Below, piece after piece: positions 1 through 8,571 of a stretch of DNA of 64,000 bases. Source of the stretch: Clostridia bacterium (lineage in GTDB: Bacteria; Bacillota; Clostridia; Christensenellales; Aristaeellaceae). Made by a program: the position numbers and the translations under genes. Positions within the stretch are counted from its first letter, which is position 1. Each line of letters starts with the position of its first letter. The stretch covers positions 1 to 64,000 of the forward strand of contig JAFZOG010000031.1 in assembly GCA_017550745.1 (NCBI GenBank), given 5' to 3'. The notes beneath the pieces are model-generated. The model was not told where the DNA came from and made no database searches. It saw only the letters and a program-made list of their open reading frames with translations.

Positions 1-187
1 CTTCTTCTAATATTAATTCTCCTCTACACCATTGAATCTGCGGGCGTCTTTTCCGTTCTGGCGTTGCTTGATACGCCCCGCACCCTGCGCATGCGCTTGC
101 GCGCGGGTTTCGGGCGGCAATCCAAGGATTGCCCGTCCTCAGCCTCGCTTCGCTCGGCGCTGCTCCGGTCAACGTAGCGCTGCTGGC

Positions 188-292
188 CCGCAGCCTCAAT
201 CGACGCAAGTCCGCACAGCGGACATTGCTTGTTTCGCCTGATCTCACATCCAATGAGATTCCCGCCACAGGCGGTCATTGGATGTTCGTCCT
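188..292. repeat. Structured interspersed repeat, copy A
   Basis: About 105 bp, roughly 80% identical to 3523-3629. Two stems are visible: TCCGC/GCGGA near 210-221 and an outer stem CATCCAATGA/TCATTGGATG (246-255 with 275-284) enclosing CCGCC-ACA-GGCGG. In the other copy both outer arms differ but still pair, which suggests that structure is conserved. The rest of 1-402 holds smaller hairpins, such as GGCAATCC/GGATTGCC near 114-134, and no convincing gene. Confidence 0.7.
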
Positions 293-402
293 CCCTTCGT
301 TCAGCTGAGCCAGGTCGAAAAATCCATCCGAAATCTGTTAAGTTTTTAGAACGCGAATAGTATGACCCCGCCGGTCCATCCGGTTTTCTCCCTGTCCTTG
401 AT

Positions 403-441
403 CAAATCAAAACCACCGGCTGAGCCGGTGGTTTTGATTTG
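403..441 (-). terminator. Terminator of the trkA-trkH transcript
   Basis: A perfect 18-bp stem (arms 403-420 and 424-441, loop TGA) begins one base after the trkH stop codon. Its A/T-rich outer part gives a U-rich 3' end on the minus strand, and because it is symmetrical it may act in both directions. Confidence 0.75.
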
Positions 442-442
442 T

Positions 443-1891
443 TCAGTTTTTCCGCCACACATTCGGGGAGAACAGCAGCAGCACGGGGTAGATTTCCAGC
501 CGTCCCGCCAGCATCATGAAGGACAGCAGCAGCTTGGCGGGGGGCGAAAAGAACGCGAAGTTTGACGTGGGGCCGACGCCGCTTAAGCCCGGGCCCACAT
601 TGGAAAGGGTGGTGAGCACAGCGGTGAAAGCCGTCACGAAATCCGCCGCTTCCAGCGAAATCAGCAGCGTGCCAACCACGGCCAGCACCACCCACAGCGC
701 CAGATACACCCCCACCTGGGACAGCGTGCTTTCCTGCACGGTCTTGCCCTCCAGCCGCACCACAGCCACCTTGCGGGGCTGGAGCGTGTGCTCCAGATCG
801 CGGTAAGCGGACTTGCCCAGCAGCAGCACACGGCTCGTTTTGAAGCCGCCCGCCGTGGAACCCGCGCACGCGCCCATGCACATGAGCAGCAGCAGCAGCG
901 TGCGGGAAAACAGGGGCCAGAGGTCAAAGTCCGCCGTACCGAAGCCGGTGGTGGACACGATGGAGGTAACCTGGAAAAACGCGATGCGCAGCGCTTCCAG
1001 GAAACCGCCGTACCGGGGCAGGATGTTGAGGGTGATCAGCAGCGTGGCCGCCGCCACGATGCTCAAATACGTCCACAGCTCCTCGCTTTGCAGGATCGGC
1101 TCCTTTTCCCTGCGCATCAGATGGAAATAGACGGCAAAGTTCACGCCGAACAGCATCATGAACACGCCGATGATCCACTCGATCAGCGGGTTGTGGAACG
1201 CGCCTACGCTGGCGTTGTAGTTTGAAAAGCCGCCCGTGCCCGCGGTGCCGAAGGTGTGGATGAGGGCGTCATACACGTTCATGCCCGCAAACAGCAGGCA
1301 GACCGTTTCCGCCATACTCAGGGCGAAATACAGCAGGTACAGGATCTTGGCCGTATCGCCCATCTTGGGCAGCAGCTTGGAAAACGTGGGGCCGGGGCTT
1401 TCTGCGCGGGCCAGGTGGGACGTGCGCCCGGACAGCCGGGGCAGCACCGCCAGGGTAAACACCAGCACGCCCATGCCGCCGATCCAGTGGGTAAAGGAGC
1501 GCCAGAACAGCACGCCCTTGGGCAGATGCTCGATTTCCGTCAAGATGGTGGAGCCTGTGGTGGTAAAGCCGCTGACGGCCTCAAAATAAGCGTCCACAAC
1601 ATGGGGAATGGCTCCGGAAAAGACGAAGGGCAGCGCCCCGAAAAAGGACAGGGTCACCCAGCTCAGCCCCGCCACAGCCATGCCGTCCCGGGCGGTCAGG
1701 TCGTCCCTTTCCGGCTTCAGCAGAAAGCTCAGCAGCGCGCCAACGGCGCCCGTGATGAGAACCGCCTCTAAAAACGCCGGCGTATCTCCCTGCCTGAAGA
1801 TCAGCGATACGCCCAAAGAAGGCAGCATCAGCCCCGCTTCCGTCAGCAGCAGCCGTCCGAGCAGCCGGAACACCAGCTTATAATTCAACAA
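443..1891 (-). CDS. trkH: TrkH/KtrB-family potassium uptake membrane subunit
   Basis: Potassium-translocating integral membrane subunit of a Trk/Ktr system, 482 aa, the usual length for the family. It has many hydrophobic segments and selectivity-filter-like loops, for example SGFTTTGSTI near residues 127-136, followed by HWIGGMGVLVF and later STTGFGTADF and STAGGFKTSR. The start is TTG at 1891 preceded by an AAGG ribosome site; no better ATG lies upstream. It follows trkA by about 90 bp on the same strand and ends directly at a terminator, so the two probably form one transcript and one transporter. Identity is clear from the filter motifs; the choice between Trk and Ktr naming is not. Confidence 0.93.
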   Translation of the reverse strand: MLNYKLVFRLLGRLLLTEAGLMLPSLGVSLIFRQGDTPAFLEAVLITGAVGALLSFLLKPERDDLTARDGMAVAGLSWVTLSFFGALPFVFSGAIPHVVDAYFEAVSGFTTTGSTILTEIEHLPKGVLFWRSFTHWIGGMGVLVFTLAVLPRLSGRTSHLARAESPGPTFSKLLPKMGDTAKILYLLYFALSMAETVCLLFAGMNVYDALIHTFGTAGTGGFSNYNASVGAFHNPLIEWIIGVFMMLFGVNFAVYFHLMRREKEPILQSEELWTYLSIVAAATLLITLNILPRYGGFLEALRIAFFQVTSIVSTTGFGTADFDLWPLFSRTLLLLLMCMGACAGSTAGGFKTSRVLLLGKSAYRDLEHTLQPRKVAVVRLEGKTVQESTLSQVGVYLALWVVLAVVGTLLISLEAADFVTAFTAVLTTLSNVGPGLSGVGPTSNFAFFSPPAKLLLSFMMLAGRLEIYPVLLLFSPNVWRKN

Positions 1892-1981
1892 AATGACCTT
1901 CTTTCACAACCCGGATATACGGAAGGAACTTTCCAGCCGATAGCAAGGCCTTGAGCAAAAGATTGATCCTGAGAAAGCTAT

Positions 1982-3343
1982 TTACCGGAATACCTGCCCC
2001 AGCGCGCTCAGGCCCGCCTTGCGGCTGATGACCACCACGTAGTCCCCTACTTCGATGGTATCGTTGCCGAAAGGCACCTTCACCTGGCCGTCGCGCACAA
2101 TCACGGCAATCAGCGCGTCGGGAATGATCTGCAGATCCTTCAGCGGCACATGGATGTATTTATCCCCTGTCTGGGCGATAAATTCAAGCGCCTCGGCCTG
2201 GCCGTCCATGAGCCGGTACACGCGCTGTACGGCAGCGTTGGCGCGGCTGGAGCGGGAGCGCACCACGCGCAGGATGTCGTTGCAGGCCACGGACTTGGTG
2301 CTGATGATGCTGTCCAGCCCCATATTATGCATGATGGCGGAATAGGTGTCGCGGCTGGACTTGACGATCACCTTCTTCACACCCCGCTGGGCGGCGTAGA
2401 ACCCGGCCATCAGGTTTTCCTCGTCCCGGTCGGAAAGGGTGATGAAAGCGCCGGTGTCGGCCAGCCCCTCGCTTTCCAGCAGCTCCTGGTCGGTGCCGTC
2501 GCCCTCGATGATGGTGGTGCCGGGCAGGGCGTCCGCCAGCCTGCGGGCCTTGTCCTTTTTCACCTCGATGATGGACACCTTCATCTTCATGCGCACAAGC
2601 ATGGACACGAGGTAAAACGCGATCCTGCTGCCGCCCATCACCATCACCGAACGGATGGTGGAAATGCCCTTGCCCAGCGCGGCGAAGAAGCGGGTGATGG
2701 TTTCCACGTCGGACACTACATGCACCCGGTCTCCCGGCCGGATGAAAAAATTGCCCTTGGGGATGATGATGTCGCCGCCGCGCTCCACCGCGCAGAACAG
2801 CACCTGGGGCAATTGCCTGTTCTTTTTATACATTTCCTTCAACGGGATGCCCACCACCGGGTCGCCCTCGGCGGCGCGGAAGTCCACCATTTCCACCCGG
2901 CCCCGGGCGAAGGTTTCAATGCCGCCCGCGAAGGGAAAGCGCAGCATACGGCTGATTTCACGGGCAGTGGCGCGCTCCGGGTTAATGGCGTAGTCGATGG
3001 ACAGCTCCTTTTGCAGGAAAGGCAGGGTATTCAGATATTCCGGGTCGCGGATGCGGGCGATGGTGTACTGGGCCCCCAGCCGCTTGGCGGTGAGGCAGGC
3101 CAGCATATTCACCTCGTCGCTCATGGTGGCGGCGATCACGATGTCGGCGCGCTGCACGTCGGCTTCCTTCAAGGTATCCGCGCTCACGCCGCTGCCGTGG
3201 ATGAACATGGCGTCCATCGTGTCCATGGATCTCTGCACCACCGCCTCGCTGCGGTCCACCATGGTCACGTTGTGCCCTTCGTCCACCAGGTGCTGCGCCA
3301 GGGAAATGCCCAGCTTGCCCCCGCCGATGATGATGATCTGCAT
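1982..3343 (-). CDS. trkA: TrkA potassium uptake regulatory subunit (duplicated RCK domains)
   Basis: Cytoplasmic gating partner of TrkH, 453 aa. Two Rossmann RCK-N domains are visible: IIIIGGGKLGISLAQHL at the N-terminus and VMVMGGSRIAFYL near residue 232, each followed by a TrkA-C domain. This is the classic full-length TrkA architecture rather than the single-domain KtrA. I chose ATG at 3343 because GGAGGA sits 5 bases upstream; the longer frame to 3418 would run over the -35/-10 region. The promoter lies at 3390-3418. It is transcribed ahead of trkH. The nucleotide-binding glycines support NAD(H)/ATP sensing, as known for the family. Confidence 0.95.
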   Translation of the reverse strand: MQIIIIGGGKLGISLAQHLVDEGHNVTMVDRSEAVVQRSMDTMDAMFIHGSGVSADTLKEADVQRADIVIAATMSDEVNMLACLTAKRLGAQYTIARIRDPEYLNTLPFLQKELSIDYAINPERATAREISRMLRFPFAGGIETFARGRVEMVDFRAAEGDPVVGIPLKEMYKKNRQLPQVLFCAVERGGDIIIPKGNFFIRPGDRVHVVSDVETITRFFAALGKGISTIRSVMVMGGSRIAFYLVSMLVRMKMKVSIIEVKKDKARRLADALPGTTIIEGDGTDQELLESEGLADTGAFITLSDRDEENLMAGFYAAQRGVKKVIVKSSRDTYSAIMHNMGLDSIISTKSVACNDILRVVRSRSSRANAAVQRVYRLMDGQAEALEFIAQTGDKYIHVPLKDLQIIPDALIAVIVRDGQVKVPFGNDTIEVGDYVVVISRKAGLSALGQVFR

Positions 3344-3389
3344 ACATTCCTCCCGAATCGGAAAAATCAAGCATTCATAACGCCGTACA

Positions 3390-3418
3390 ATTATACCACG
3401 AAACCCCGCCGTCCGCAA
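3390..3418 (-). promoter_or_regulatory. Promoter of trkA-trkH
   Basis: On the minus strand TTGCGG, a 17-bp spacer ending in TGG, then TATAAT. Transcription would start near 3383, about 40 bases before the trkA ATG. It follows the same TTGC grammar as several other promoters in the window. Confidence 0.7.
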
Positions 3419-3522
3419 CCGGTATCATATTCCCCGCTTTAAACGTTTCATATTCCCCGTAACGATTCAGGTATTGAGGAAAGTTGCAAGGGGGTTACGC
3501 TGGGCGCTCCGCGCGCCCAGAT

Positions 3523-3629
3523 CCGCAGCCTCAATGGTCGCAGCTCCGCTTCATGCGGAGATTGCTCGTTTCGGCTGATCTCACCGCCGATGAGATTCCC
3601 GCCACAGGCGGCCATCGGCGGTTCGTCCT
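3523..3629. repeat. Structured interspersed repeat, copy B
   Basis: Homologous to 188-292. The first stem is CTCCGC/GCGGAG (3544-3549 and 3555-3560) where copy A has TCCGC/GCGGA. The second is CCGCCGATG/CATCGGCGG where copy A has CATCCAATGA/TCATTGGATG. The inner CCGCC-ACA-GGCGG and the flanking GATTCC are unchanged. A further hairpin TGGGCGC/GCGCCCA precedes it at 3501-3519. Confidence 0.7.
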
Positions 3630-3731
3630 GCGGAAAGGGATTTCATCCCTTGCATCCCAATAAGCGAATTTTCTCCGTTGGTTATACCCAACTGCATACG
3701 CCAGTGGATTTGGGGTTACGAAAAGATAGCA

Positions 3732-3856
3732 GCTTCTGGCCCAAGAAAGCCCGGGAAAATCTCAGGGGAAAGCGAGCTTTCCCCTGGGATTATTCCCTGG
3801 CTTTCCCCGGACGCTTCGCGTCCGGGATGGCGGCTTTCAGCCGCCGGGCCAGAAGC
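3732..3856. repeat. Nested three-hairpin (cruciform-like) structure
   Basis: An outer 11-bp perfect stem (GCTTCTGGCCC at 3732-3742, GGGCCAGAAGC at 3846-3856) encloses three hairpins. The first is a near-perfect stem of about 28 bp centred on GA at 3774-3775. The second is CCGGACGC-TTC-GCGTCCGG (3807-3825). The third is GGCGGCT-TTC-AGCCGCC (3829-3845). Such order is unlikely by chance; the function is unknown. Confidence 0.7.
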
Positions 3857-3943
3857 ACAACGTCGATCGTTTGTCTGTTCCTCTCAAGTCTCAGCGGAAA
3901 CATAGTCTTCTCTACCCATACTTTAACTTCCGCTATTGCGGGT

Positions 3944-3990
3944 CCAGGGGCCTGTGGCCCCTGGTTCGGGTCTGGGGCGAACAGCCCCAG
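3944..3990. repeat. Pair of GC-rich hairpins
   Basis: CCAGGGGCC-TGT-GGCCCCTGG (3944-3964) followed by CTGGGGC-GAACA-GCCCCAG (3972-3990). Neither has a U-tract, so they look like repeat-element structure rather than terminators. Confidence 0.55.
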
Positions 3991-4047
3991 CGTTCCCCTT
4001 GTCTGGTTACTAAAAACTATTCCCCACTTTAAACGTCCCGGGGAGCA

Positions 4048-6219
4048 CTAAAGCACCTTCCGGATCCGCTCAAACACGGCCACACAGGAGGCAAAATCAT
4101 GGGGAGCAAAGGGAAGCGGCACGCCGGCCCGCATCAGATCGGAACCGGACACAGTGCTGCCTTCAGCGGCTTGGTAAAGGCCCTCGGGCACGCCGCGGAG
4201 GCGCACGCGAAGCGGCTCGCCGTTGGGCATGTTCAGCACCCGGTAAGCGCAGAGGATGACCCGGTCTTCATCGGCGAACTGCCAGGCGGTCACGTTGCCC
4301 GCAAAGGGGCTGAGCAGGCGGGTGAACACACCCTGCTGGGTGGTTCTGCGGAGAACCTTCACCTGCCTGACCTGGCGGCGGATCTCCGCCCTGTCCGCGT
4401 CCGTCTGCGCGGACAAGTCCAGCTCATAGCCAAAATTGCCGCCCAGGGCCACGTCCCCCCGCATCCGCATGTCCGTGACGCGGCCCACCTGATGGTTGGG
4501 CACGGCGGACACGTGCGCGCCCATGGCGCTGGCGGGATAACACAGGCTGGTGCCGTACTGGATGGAGAGCCGGGCCGCGGCGTCGGTATCGTCGCTGGTC
4601 CAGGTCTGGGGCATATAGTGCAGCATCCCCGCGTCAAAGCGCCCGCCGCCGCCGGAGCAGCTTTCAAACAGCACCTGCGGGAAAGCCCCCGTGACGGTTT
4701 CCAGCACCCTGTACAGGCCCAGCATATAGCGGTGCGCCGTTTCGCCCTGCCTGCCATCGGCCAGCGTGTCCGAACCGGCCTCCATGAAGTTCCGGTTCAT
4801 GTCCCATTTCACATAATCGATCTGCGCGGAACGCAGCACGCCGGATACGGCTTCGATCACGTAATCCTGCACTTCCCTGCGGCCCATGTCCAGAATCAGC
4901 TGCTGCCGGGCGGTGGTGCGGCGGCGGCTGCCCGCATGGAGGCACCAGTCGGGATGCGCGCGGTACAGGTCGCTGTCCGGGGACACCATTTCCGGCTCGA
5001 ACCACAGGCCAAATTTCAGGCCCAGGCCATGGATATCCCGGCTAAGCCCGTCCAGGCCGCAGGGGAGCTTTTCTCGATTCACCACCCAGTCCCCCAGGGA
5101 GCAGTTGTCCCGGTTCCGTTTCCCGAACCAGCCGTCGTCCAGCACGAACAGCTCGATGCCGTCTTCCGCCGCAGCCCGGGCGATCTTCAGGATCTTTTCC
5201 GGATCAAAGTCAAAATAGGTGGCTTCCCAGTTATTGATGAGGATGGGCCGCTCCCTGTCCCGCCAGTACCCGCGGCACACCCGCTGCCGGATCAGGCTGT
5301 GGAGGGCCTGGCTCATAGCGTTCAGGCCGTTTGCGGAATAAGCGAAAAGGACTTCCGGCGCCTGGAAGGCTTCGCCGGGATGCAGCTGCCAGGTGAAGGA
5401 ACGCGGGTTCAGGCCCAGGGTCAGGCGGGTGGAGCCATAAGCGTTTTCATCGGCGGTGATGCTAAAATCCCCGCTGTATACCAGCGCCGCCCCCAGGCAT
5501 TCCCCGGAAAACTCGGTGGCGTCCGGGGCAGCCAGCACGGCGAATGGATTATGCTCATGGCCAGAAGCCCCCCGGCAGGAGGAGATTTCCCGGGACAGCC
5601 GGGCGGGCGGGACCCTTTCGATGCTGCGTTCTTTGGCCCAGGCCCCGTGCAGATGGATCAAGTCATACCGCCCAGGCAATGTGACGCAGGCGCTGCCCGC
5701 GCTTTGCAGGGTGAGCGGCGCGGAGCCGGTATTGGTATACAGGATGCTTTCGGTGATGACCGGCCTGTCGGCATAAAGCGTATAGCGCAGTTCCGCTTCC
5801 AGCCCGGTCAGGGCGTCGCGCAGGGTGATGAACAGGGTTTCCGCCTCCGCCGCATCCTCCACATAGGCGGCGGGCAGACCGTTCAAACCAGGCTTGCCCG
5901 CTTCGATGCGATGGCCGGCATAGAACAATTCCGTGCAGCGCTGCCCCTGGCCGTCAACGGCGCATACCAGCGCGGGGCGGTAATCCCCCCGCCCGTCCGT
6001 GGGGCAGGCGTAGGGCAGCGTCTGGCGCGGGGAATCAAAGGAAGCGCCGCCCCGCGGGGCGCACAGATACAGGCAGGAAGCGGGATCGCACAGCGGCGCG
6101 CCCAGATAAGGCATCAGCAGCTCCGGCTCATTGTCCCCGTCCAGCTGGACGCGCAGCACGAGGGATACAAAATCATTGCGCAGATGAAAGGTCCTGTTCG
6201 TCTGCTCATAGTGAATCAT
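4048..6219 (-). CDS. Alpha-galactosidase, glycoside hydrolase family 36
   Basis: Retaining alpha-galactosidase that releases terminal alpha-galactose from raffinose-family sugars and galactomannan fragments. It has 723 aa and no signal peptide, so it is cytoplasmic and acts on imported sugars. An N-terminal beta-sandwich (about 1-310) precedes the TIM barrel. The nucleophile is D473 in KWDMNR, and the probable acid/base is D543 in WTSDDTDA. FVLDDGWF (358-365) and the glycine loop ESCSGGGGRFD (519-529) are typical GH36 landmarks. ATG at 6219 has GGGAGG upstream and a well-formed promoter at 6252-6280. It stands alone, without a transporter gene next to it. Confidence 0.94.
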   Translation of the reverse strand: MIHYEQTNRTFHLRNDFVSLVLRVQLDGDNEPELLMPYLGAPLCDPASCLYLCAPRGGASFDSPRQTLPYACPTDGRGDYRPALVCAVDGQGQRCTELFYAGHRIEAGKPGLNGLPAAYVEDAAEAETLFITLRDALTGLEAELRYTLYADRPVITESILYTNTGSAPLTLQSAGSACVTLPGRYDLIHLHGAWAKERSIERVPPARLSREISSCRGASGHEHNPFAVLAAPDATEFSGECLGAALVYSGDFSITADENAYGSTRLTLGLNPRSFTWQLHPGEAFQAPEVLFAYSANGLNAMSQALHSLIRQRVCRGYWRDRERPILINNWEATYFDFDPEKILKIARAAAEDGIELFVLDDGWFGKRNRDNCSLGDWVVNREKLPCGLDGLSRDIHGLGLKFGLWFEPEMVSPDSDLYRAHPDWCLHAGSRRRTTARQQLILDMGRREVQDYVIEAVSGVLRSAQIDYVKWDMNRNFMEAGSDTLADGRQGETAHRYMLGLYRVLETVTGAFPQVLFESCSGGGGRFDAGMLHYMPQTWTSDDTDAAARLSIQYGTSLCYPASAMGAHVSAVPNHQVGRVTDMRMRGDVALGGNFGYELDLSAQTDADRAEIRRQVRQVKVLRRTTQQGVFTRLLSPFAGNVTAWQFADEDRVILCAYRVLNMPNGEPLRVRLRGVPEGLYQAAEGSTVSGSDLMRAGVPLPFAPHDFASCVAVFERIRKVL

Positions 6220-6251
6220 GGCAGCGCCTCCCGATCATTTATTCTGATGCC

Positions 6252-6280
6252 ATTATAAACGGAAATATCCGGGGGCGCAA
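6252..6280 (-). promoter_or_regulatory. Promoter of the GH36 gene
   Basis: Minus-strand TTGCGC, exactly 17 bp, then TATAAT, giving a 5' leader of about 26 nt before ATG 6219. Confidence 0.7.
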
Positions 6281-6293
6281 GAAGAATCCGCAA

Positions 6294-6335
6294 AGAAAAA
6301 AGCCCTTTCCCGCGCGAAGCGAAGCGCGGGAAAGA
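6294..6335 (-). terminator. Terminator of the parvulin gene
   Basis: Stem CTTTCCCGCGC/GCGCGGGAAAG with a GC-rich loop, followed on the minus strand by GGGC and a run of six T. Confidence 0.8.
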
Positions 6336-6356
6336 GCTGGAAGAACGGCTTGCCTT

Positions 6357-7841
6357 TTATTCGGCGGCGGATTCGCCGGTGAGGGCGTACATGGCTTCCT
6401 GATTGTATACCACGTCATGCTGGCTCACCCAGTCCACCAGGGCATCGGAGAATACGGAATTCTTCTTGGTGTTTTCCAGATAGGTTTTGATTTCCTCGCG
6501 GATATCGTCGGTCATTTCCACTTTGCCGCTGGGGATGTCCCGCAGGTAATAGAGGATATGGATGCCGCTGGAGCCCACCACGGGGTCGGACACATCCCCG
6601 GGCTTGCCCATCTTTTCGCTGAATGCGGCCGCGGTGAACACGGGATCCCACATCAGGCTGTCTTTATGCACGTGGTAGCCGTCAGCCAGCTTCGCGCCGT
6701 CCTGCATGCCGGGATCCTCGTTGTATTCGCCGATCAGGGCGGTGAAATCTTCGCCTTTCTCCAGGCGGGCGTAAATATCGTCGATGGCTTCTTTTTTACT
6801 GGCGAAAACGGCCTCCTTGGCTTCGTCCATCGCGGCCTTCAAGGCTTCGTCGCCGTCGGGCTTTTCTTCGGTCTTGCTTTCCTCATAGGCGGCCTGGGCC
6901 TCGCTGTAGGCGGTCATCAGCCCTTCGTCCACTTTCAAAAGGATATGGATGATGCCGCGGTAGCCCTCCGGCATATACCAGAATTCCTGGCCGTAATACG
7001 TCTGATACAGCTCATACATGCCGATGTTTTCGCTGATGGTCTTGCCGTCCGCTTCCGCGGTCTCGTCAAACAAAGCCCGGATCTCTTCCTCTGTTGCGGC
7101 TACGTCCTTGCCCTCCAGCAGGTAGCTTTCCAGCTTGGCCTGGGAAGCTTCGGACGTATACTGCTTCACCAGGGTGTCCGCGGAAACGCCGTATGCTTCG
7201 TAATACGAAACGGCCTCCAGGCGGAGCTTTTCCGCGTCGGAATCGTCGGTGCTGAAATACGCCACATACTGCGAAAGGGCGTTTTCCCATTCCGCCGCGG
7301 CCTTGGCGTCGATTTCGGCTTGTTCTTCATCGGTAAACTGATCGAAGCCCAGCTCGGCGATCTTGGCCTGGAGGATCCGGGTCTGAATCAGGTAATCCAG
7401 CGCGGTCTTGTAATCGGTGCTGTCAGAAATATAGCCGCCGGAAACCAGGGCCGAAAGCATGTTTTTCACTTCGTCCAGCTTGATGTCCGTGCCGTCCAGG
7501 GTCGCCAGCACAGGGTTTTCCTCCGCAGGCTCCTCAGCGGCGGGCGCTTCTTCGGCAGCAGGCTCGGCTGTGGGTTCCGCGGCTGCCTCCGCGGGCGCTT
7601 CGGTAGCCGCCGGGGCTTCCGTAGCCGGGGCTTCGGTGGCGGCGGGGGCTTCCGTGGCCGGAGCTTCCGTGGCCGGAGCTTCCGTGGCCGGAGCTTCCGT
7701 GGCAGCAGACGCTTCCGTCACAGCCGGAACTGCGGCAGCCTTGTCCTGCTTCGCGCCAAAAATATCCGTAAACTGATACAGGCAGAACGCAGCTGCCAGC
7801 AAAACCACAACTGCGCAGATGATACCGATCTTTTTAGACAT
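6357..7841 (-). CDS. Membrane-anchored parvulin-type peptidyl-prolyl isomerase (PrsA/SurA-like)
   Basis: Extracytoplasmic folding factor, 494 aa. An uncleaved N-terminal membrane helix (about 4-26) is followed by a low-complexity linker of roughly 80 residues rich in ATEAP repeats and acidic residues. Next come a SurA_N-like helical region (about 115-270) and a PpiC rotamase-like domain (about 290-450), with GIIHILLKV, then HKDSLMWDPVF and SSGIHILYYL. The sequence before the only early Cys (AAFC) does not fit a lipobox, so membrane anchoring rather than lipidation is likely. The linker is encoded by a 15-bp DNA repeat and probably varies in length. It has its own promoter and terminator. PrsA-like function is inferred from architecture. 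Confidence 0.85.
   Translation of the reverse strand: MSKKIGIICAVVVLLAAAFCLYQFTDIFGAKQDKAAAVPAVTEASAATEAPATEAPATEAPATEAPAATEAPATEAPAATEAPAEAAAEPTAEPAAEEAPAAEEPAEENPVLATLDGTDIKLDEVKNMLSALVSGGYISDSTDYKTALDYLIQTRILQAKIAELGFDQFTDEEQAEIDAKAAAEWENALSQYVAYFSTDDSDAEKLRLEAVSYYEAYGVSADTLVKQYTSEASQAKLESYLLEGKDVAATEEEIRALFDETAEADGKTISENIGMYELYQTYYGQEFWYMPEGYRGIIHILLKVDEGLMTAYSEAQAAYEESKTEEKPDGDEALKAAMDEAKEAVFASKKEAIDDIYARLEKGEDFTALIGEYNEDPGMQDGAKLADGYHVHKDSLMWDPVFTAAAFSEKMGKPGDVSDPVVGSSGIHILYYLRDIPSGKVEMTDDIREEIKTYLENTKKNSVFSDALVDWVSQHDVVYNQEAMYALTGESAAE
7648..7707. repeat. 15-bp tandem repeat inside the parvulin gene
   Basis: GCTTCCGTGGCCGGA occurs three times exactly (7648-7692), then once with changes, and degenerate units extend to about 7603. 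It encodes the APATE-type linker and keeps the reading frame when units are gained or lost. Confidence 0.85.
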
Positions 7842-7900
7842 AAAAACTATCTTTACCTCACTTTTCTTTCCCTGCCGCAGGCGGGAAGCATTCGCGAGAT

Positions 7901-7929
7901 ATTATGGCACAGGTTTGCATTCTTCGCAA
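7901..7929 (-). promoter_or_regulatory. Promoter of the parvulin gene
   Basis: Minus-strand TTGCGA, 17-bp spacer, CATAAT. The leader is about 50 nt. The region 7857-8035 holds nothing else. Confidence 0.65.
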
Positions 7930-8035
7930 GTGCTTTTCAGAAAGAAAACCTTAAAAGTTACATCTTGTTCATCATTTTTCTGCTTTTTGACACATTCTGC
8001 GGCGGGTGAATCTTGCGGAGAATCCGCTTTCCGTG

Positions 8036-8491
8036 TTATACTGGCGAAGCGGAACGTTTCTCCTGAAAGAAGCGGCGCAGCAGGCGGCTGCAGGCCTCCT
8101 CCATCACGCCCCCCGCGCAGTTCACCCGATGGAAAAACGCCGGGTCCTGGGGCAGGGTATAAACGCTGCCGCAGCAGCCCTGGCGCGGATCGTACGCGCC
8201 GAAGACGCAGCCGTCGATTTCCGCCATCAAAAGCGCCCCTGCGCACATGGGGCAGGGCTCCAGTGTCACGTACAGGGTGCAGCCATGCAGGCGGCGGGTG
8301 TTCAGCGCCCGGCAGGCGCGCTCCATGGCCAGCATCTCCGCGTGGGCGAAGGGCCGGCCGCTTTCCCGCTCGTTGTGGGCGCGGGCGATAATCTTTCCTT
8401 CATGCACCACCACCGCCCCCACAGGCACCTCGTTTCCGTCTTTCTCCGCTTCCCGCAGCGCTTCTTTCATGAACGCTTCCGCCTGCAGCAT
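8036..8491 (-). CDS. tadA: tRNA-specific adenosine deaminase
   Basis: Deaminates A34 to inosine in the tRNA-Arg(ACG) anticodon; zinc enzyme of the cytidine-deaminase fold. 151 aa from ATG 8491, the normal TadA size. The zinc ligands and catalytic Glu are in FAHAEML and EPCPMCAG, and PVGAVVV is the usual N-terminal motif. A longer frame to 8554 exists but the extra 21 residues match nothing, while a G-rich ribosome site precedes 8491. It is divergent from the nitroreductase gene. The gene is normally essential in bacteria that lack another A34 deaminase. Confidence 0.95.
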   Translation of the reverse strand: MLQAEAFMKEALREAEKDGNEVPVGAVVVHEGKIIARAHNERESGRPFAHAEMLAMERACRALNTRRLHGCTLYVTLEPCPMCAGALLMAEIDGCVFGAYDPRQGCCGSVYTLPQDPAFFHRVNCAGGVMEEACSRLLRRFFQEKRSASPV

Positions 8492-8571
8492 ACCGGTCCC
8501 CCCGATCCCAATGGTTTCTATGGTAACTATATCAAATTTCGCAAAAGGATTCAAGAAGGAGGATGCGCCTC

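Larger units (their letters stand above)
3428..4035. repeat. Non-coding block bounded by 18-bp direct repeats
   Basis: TATTCCCCGCTTTAAACG at 3428-3445 recurs with one mismatch at 4018-4035. The roughly 570 bp between them hold no credible gene and are packed with hairpins and the structured repeat at 3523. It could be an inserted non-autonomous element with a target duplication, or a repeat-generated duplication. The block lies between divergently oriented trkA and the 3' end of the GH36 gene. Confidence 0.5.

Noticed and set aside
2150..3442. 430-codon open frame on the plus strand opposite trkA
   Set aside because: It is the antisense shadow of trkA in GC-rich DNA; the composition is His/Gly-rich and no ribosome site or family fits.
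3732..3990. CRISPR array or rho-independent terminator cluster
   Set aside because: The hairpins differ from each other, there are no regular spacers, and no T-runs follow.
4099..6258. 719-codon open frame opposite the GH36 gene
   Set aside because: Antisense shadow; the minus-strand frame has all GH36 catalytic motifs, a promoter and a ribosome site.
6417..8009. 530-codon open frame opposite the parvulin gene
   Set aside because: Gly/Phe/Arg repeats simply mirror the ATEAP linker of the real gene.
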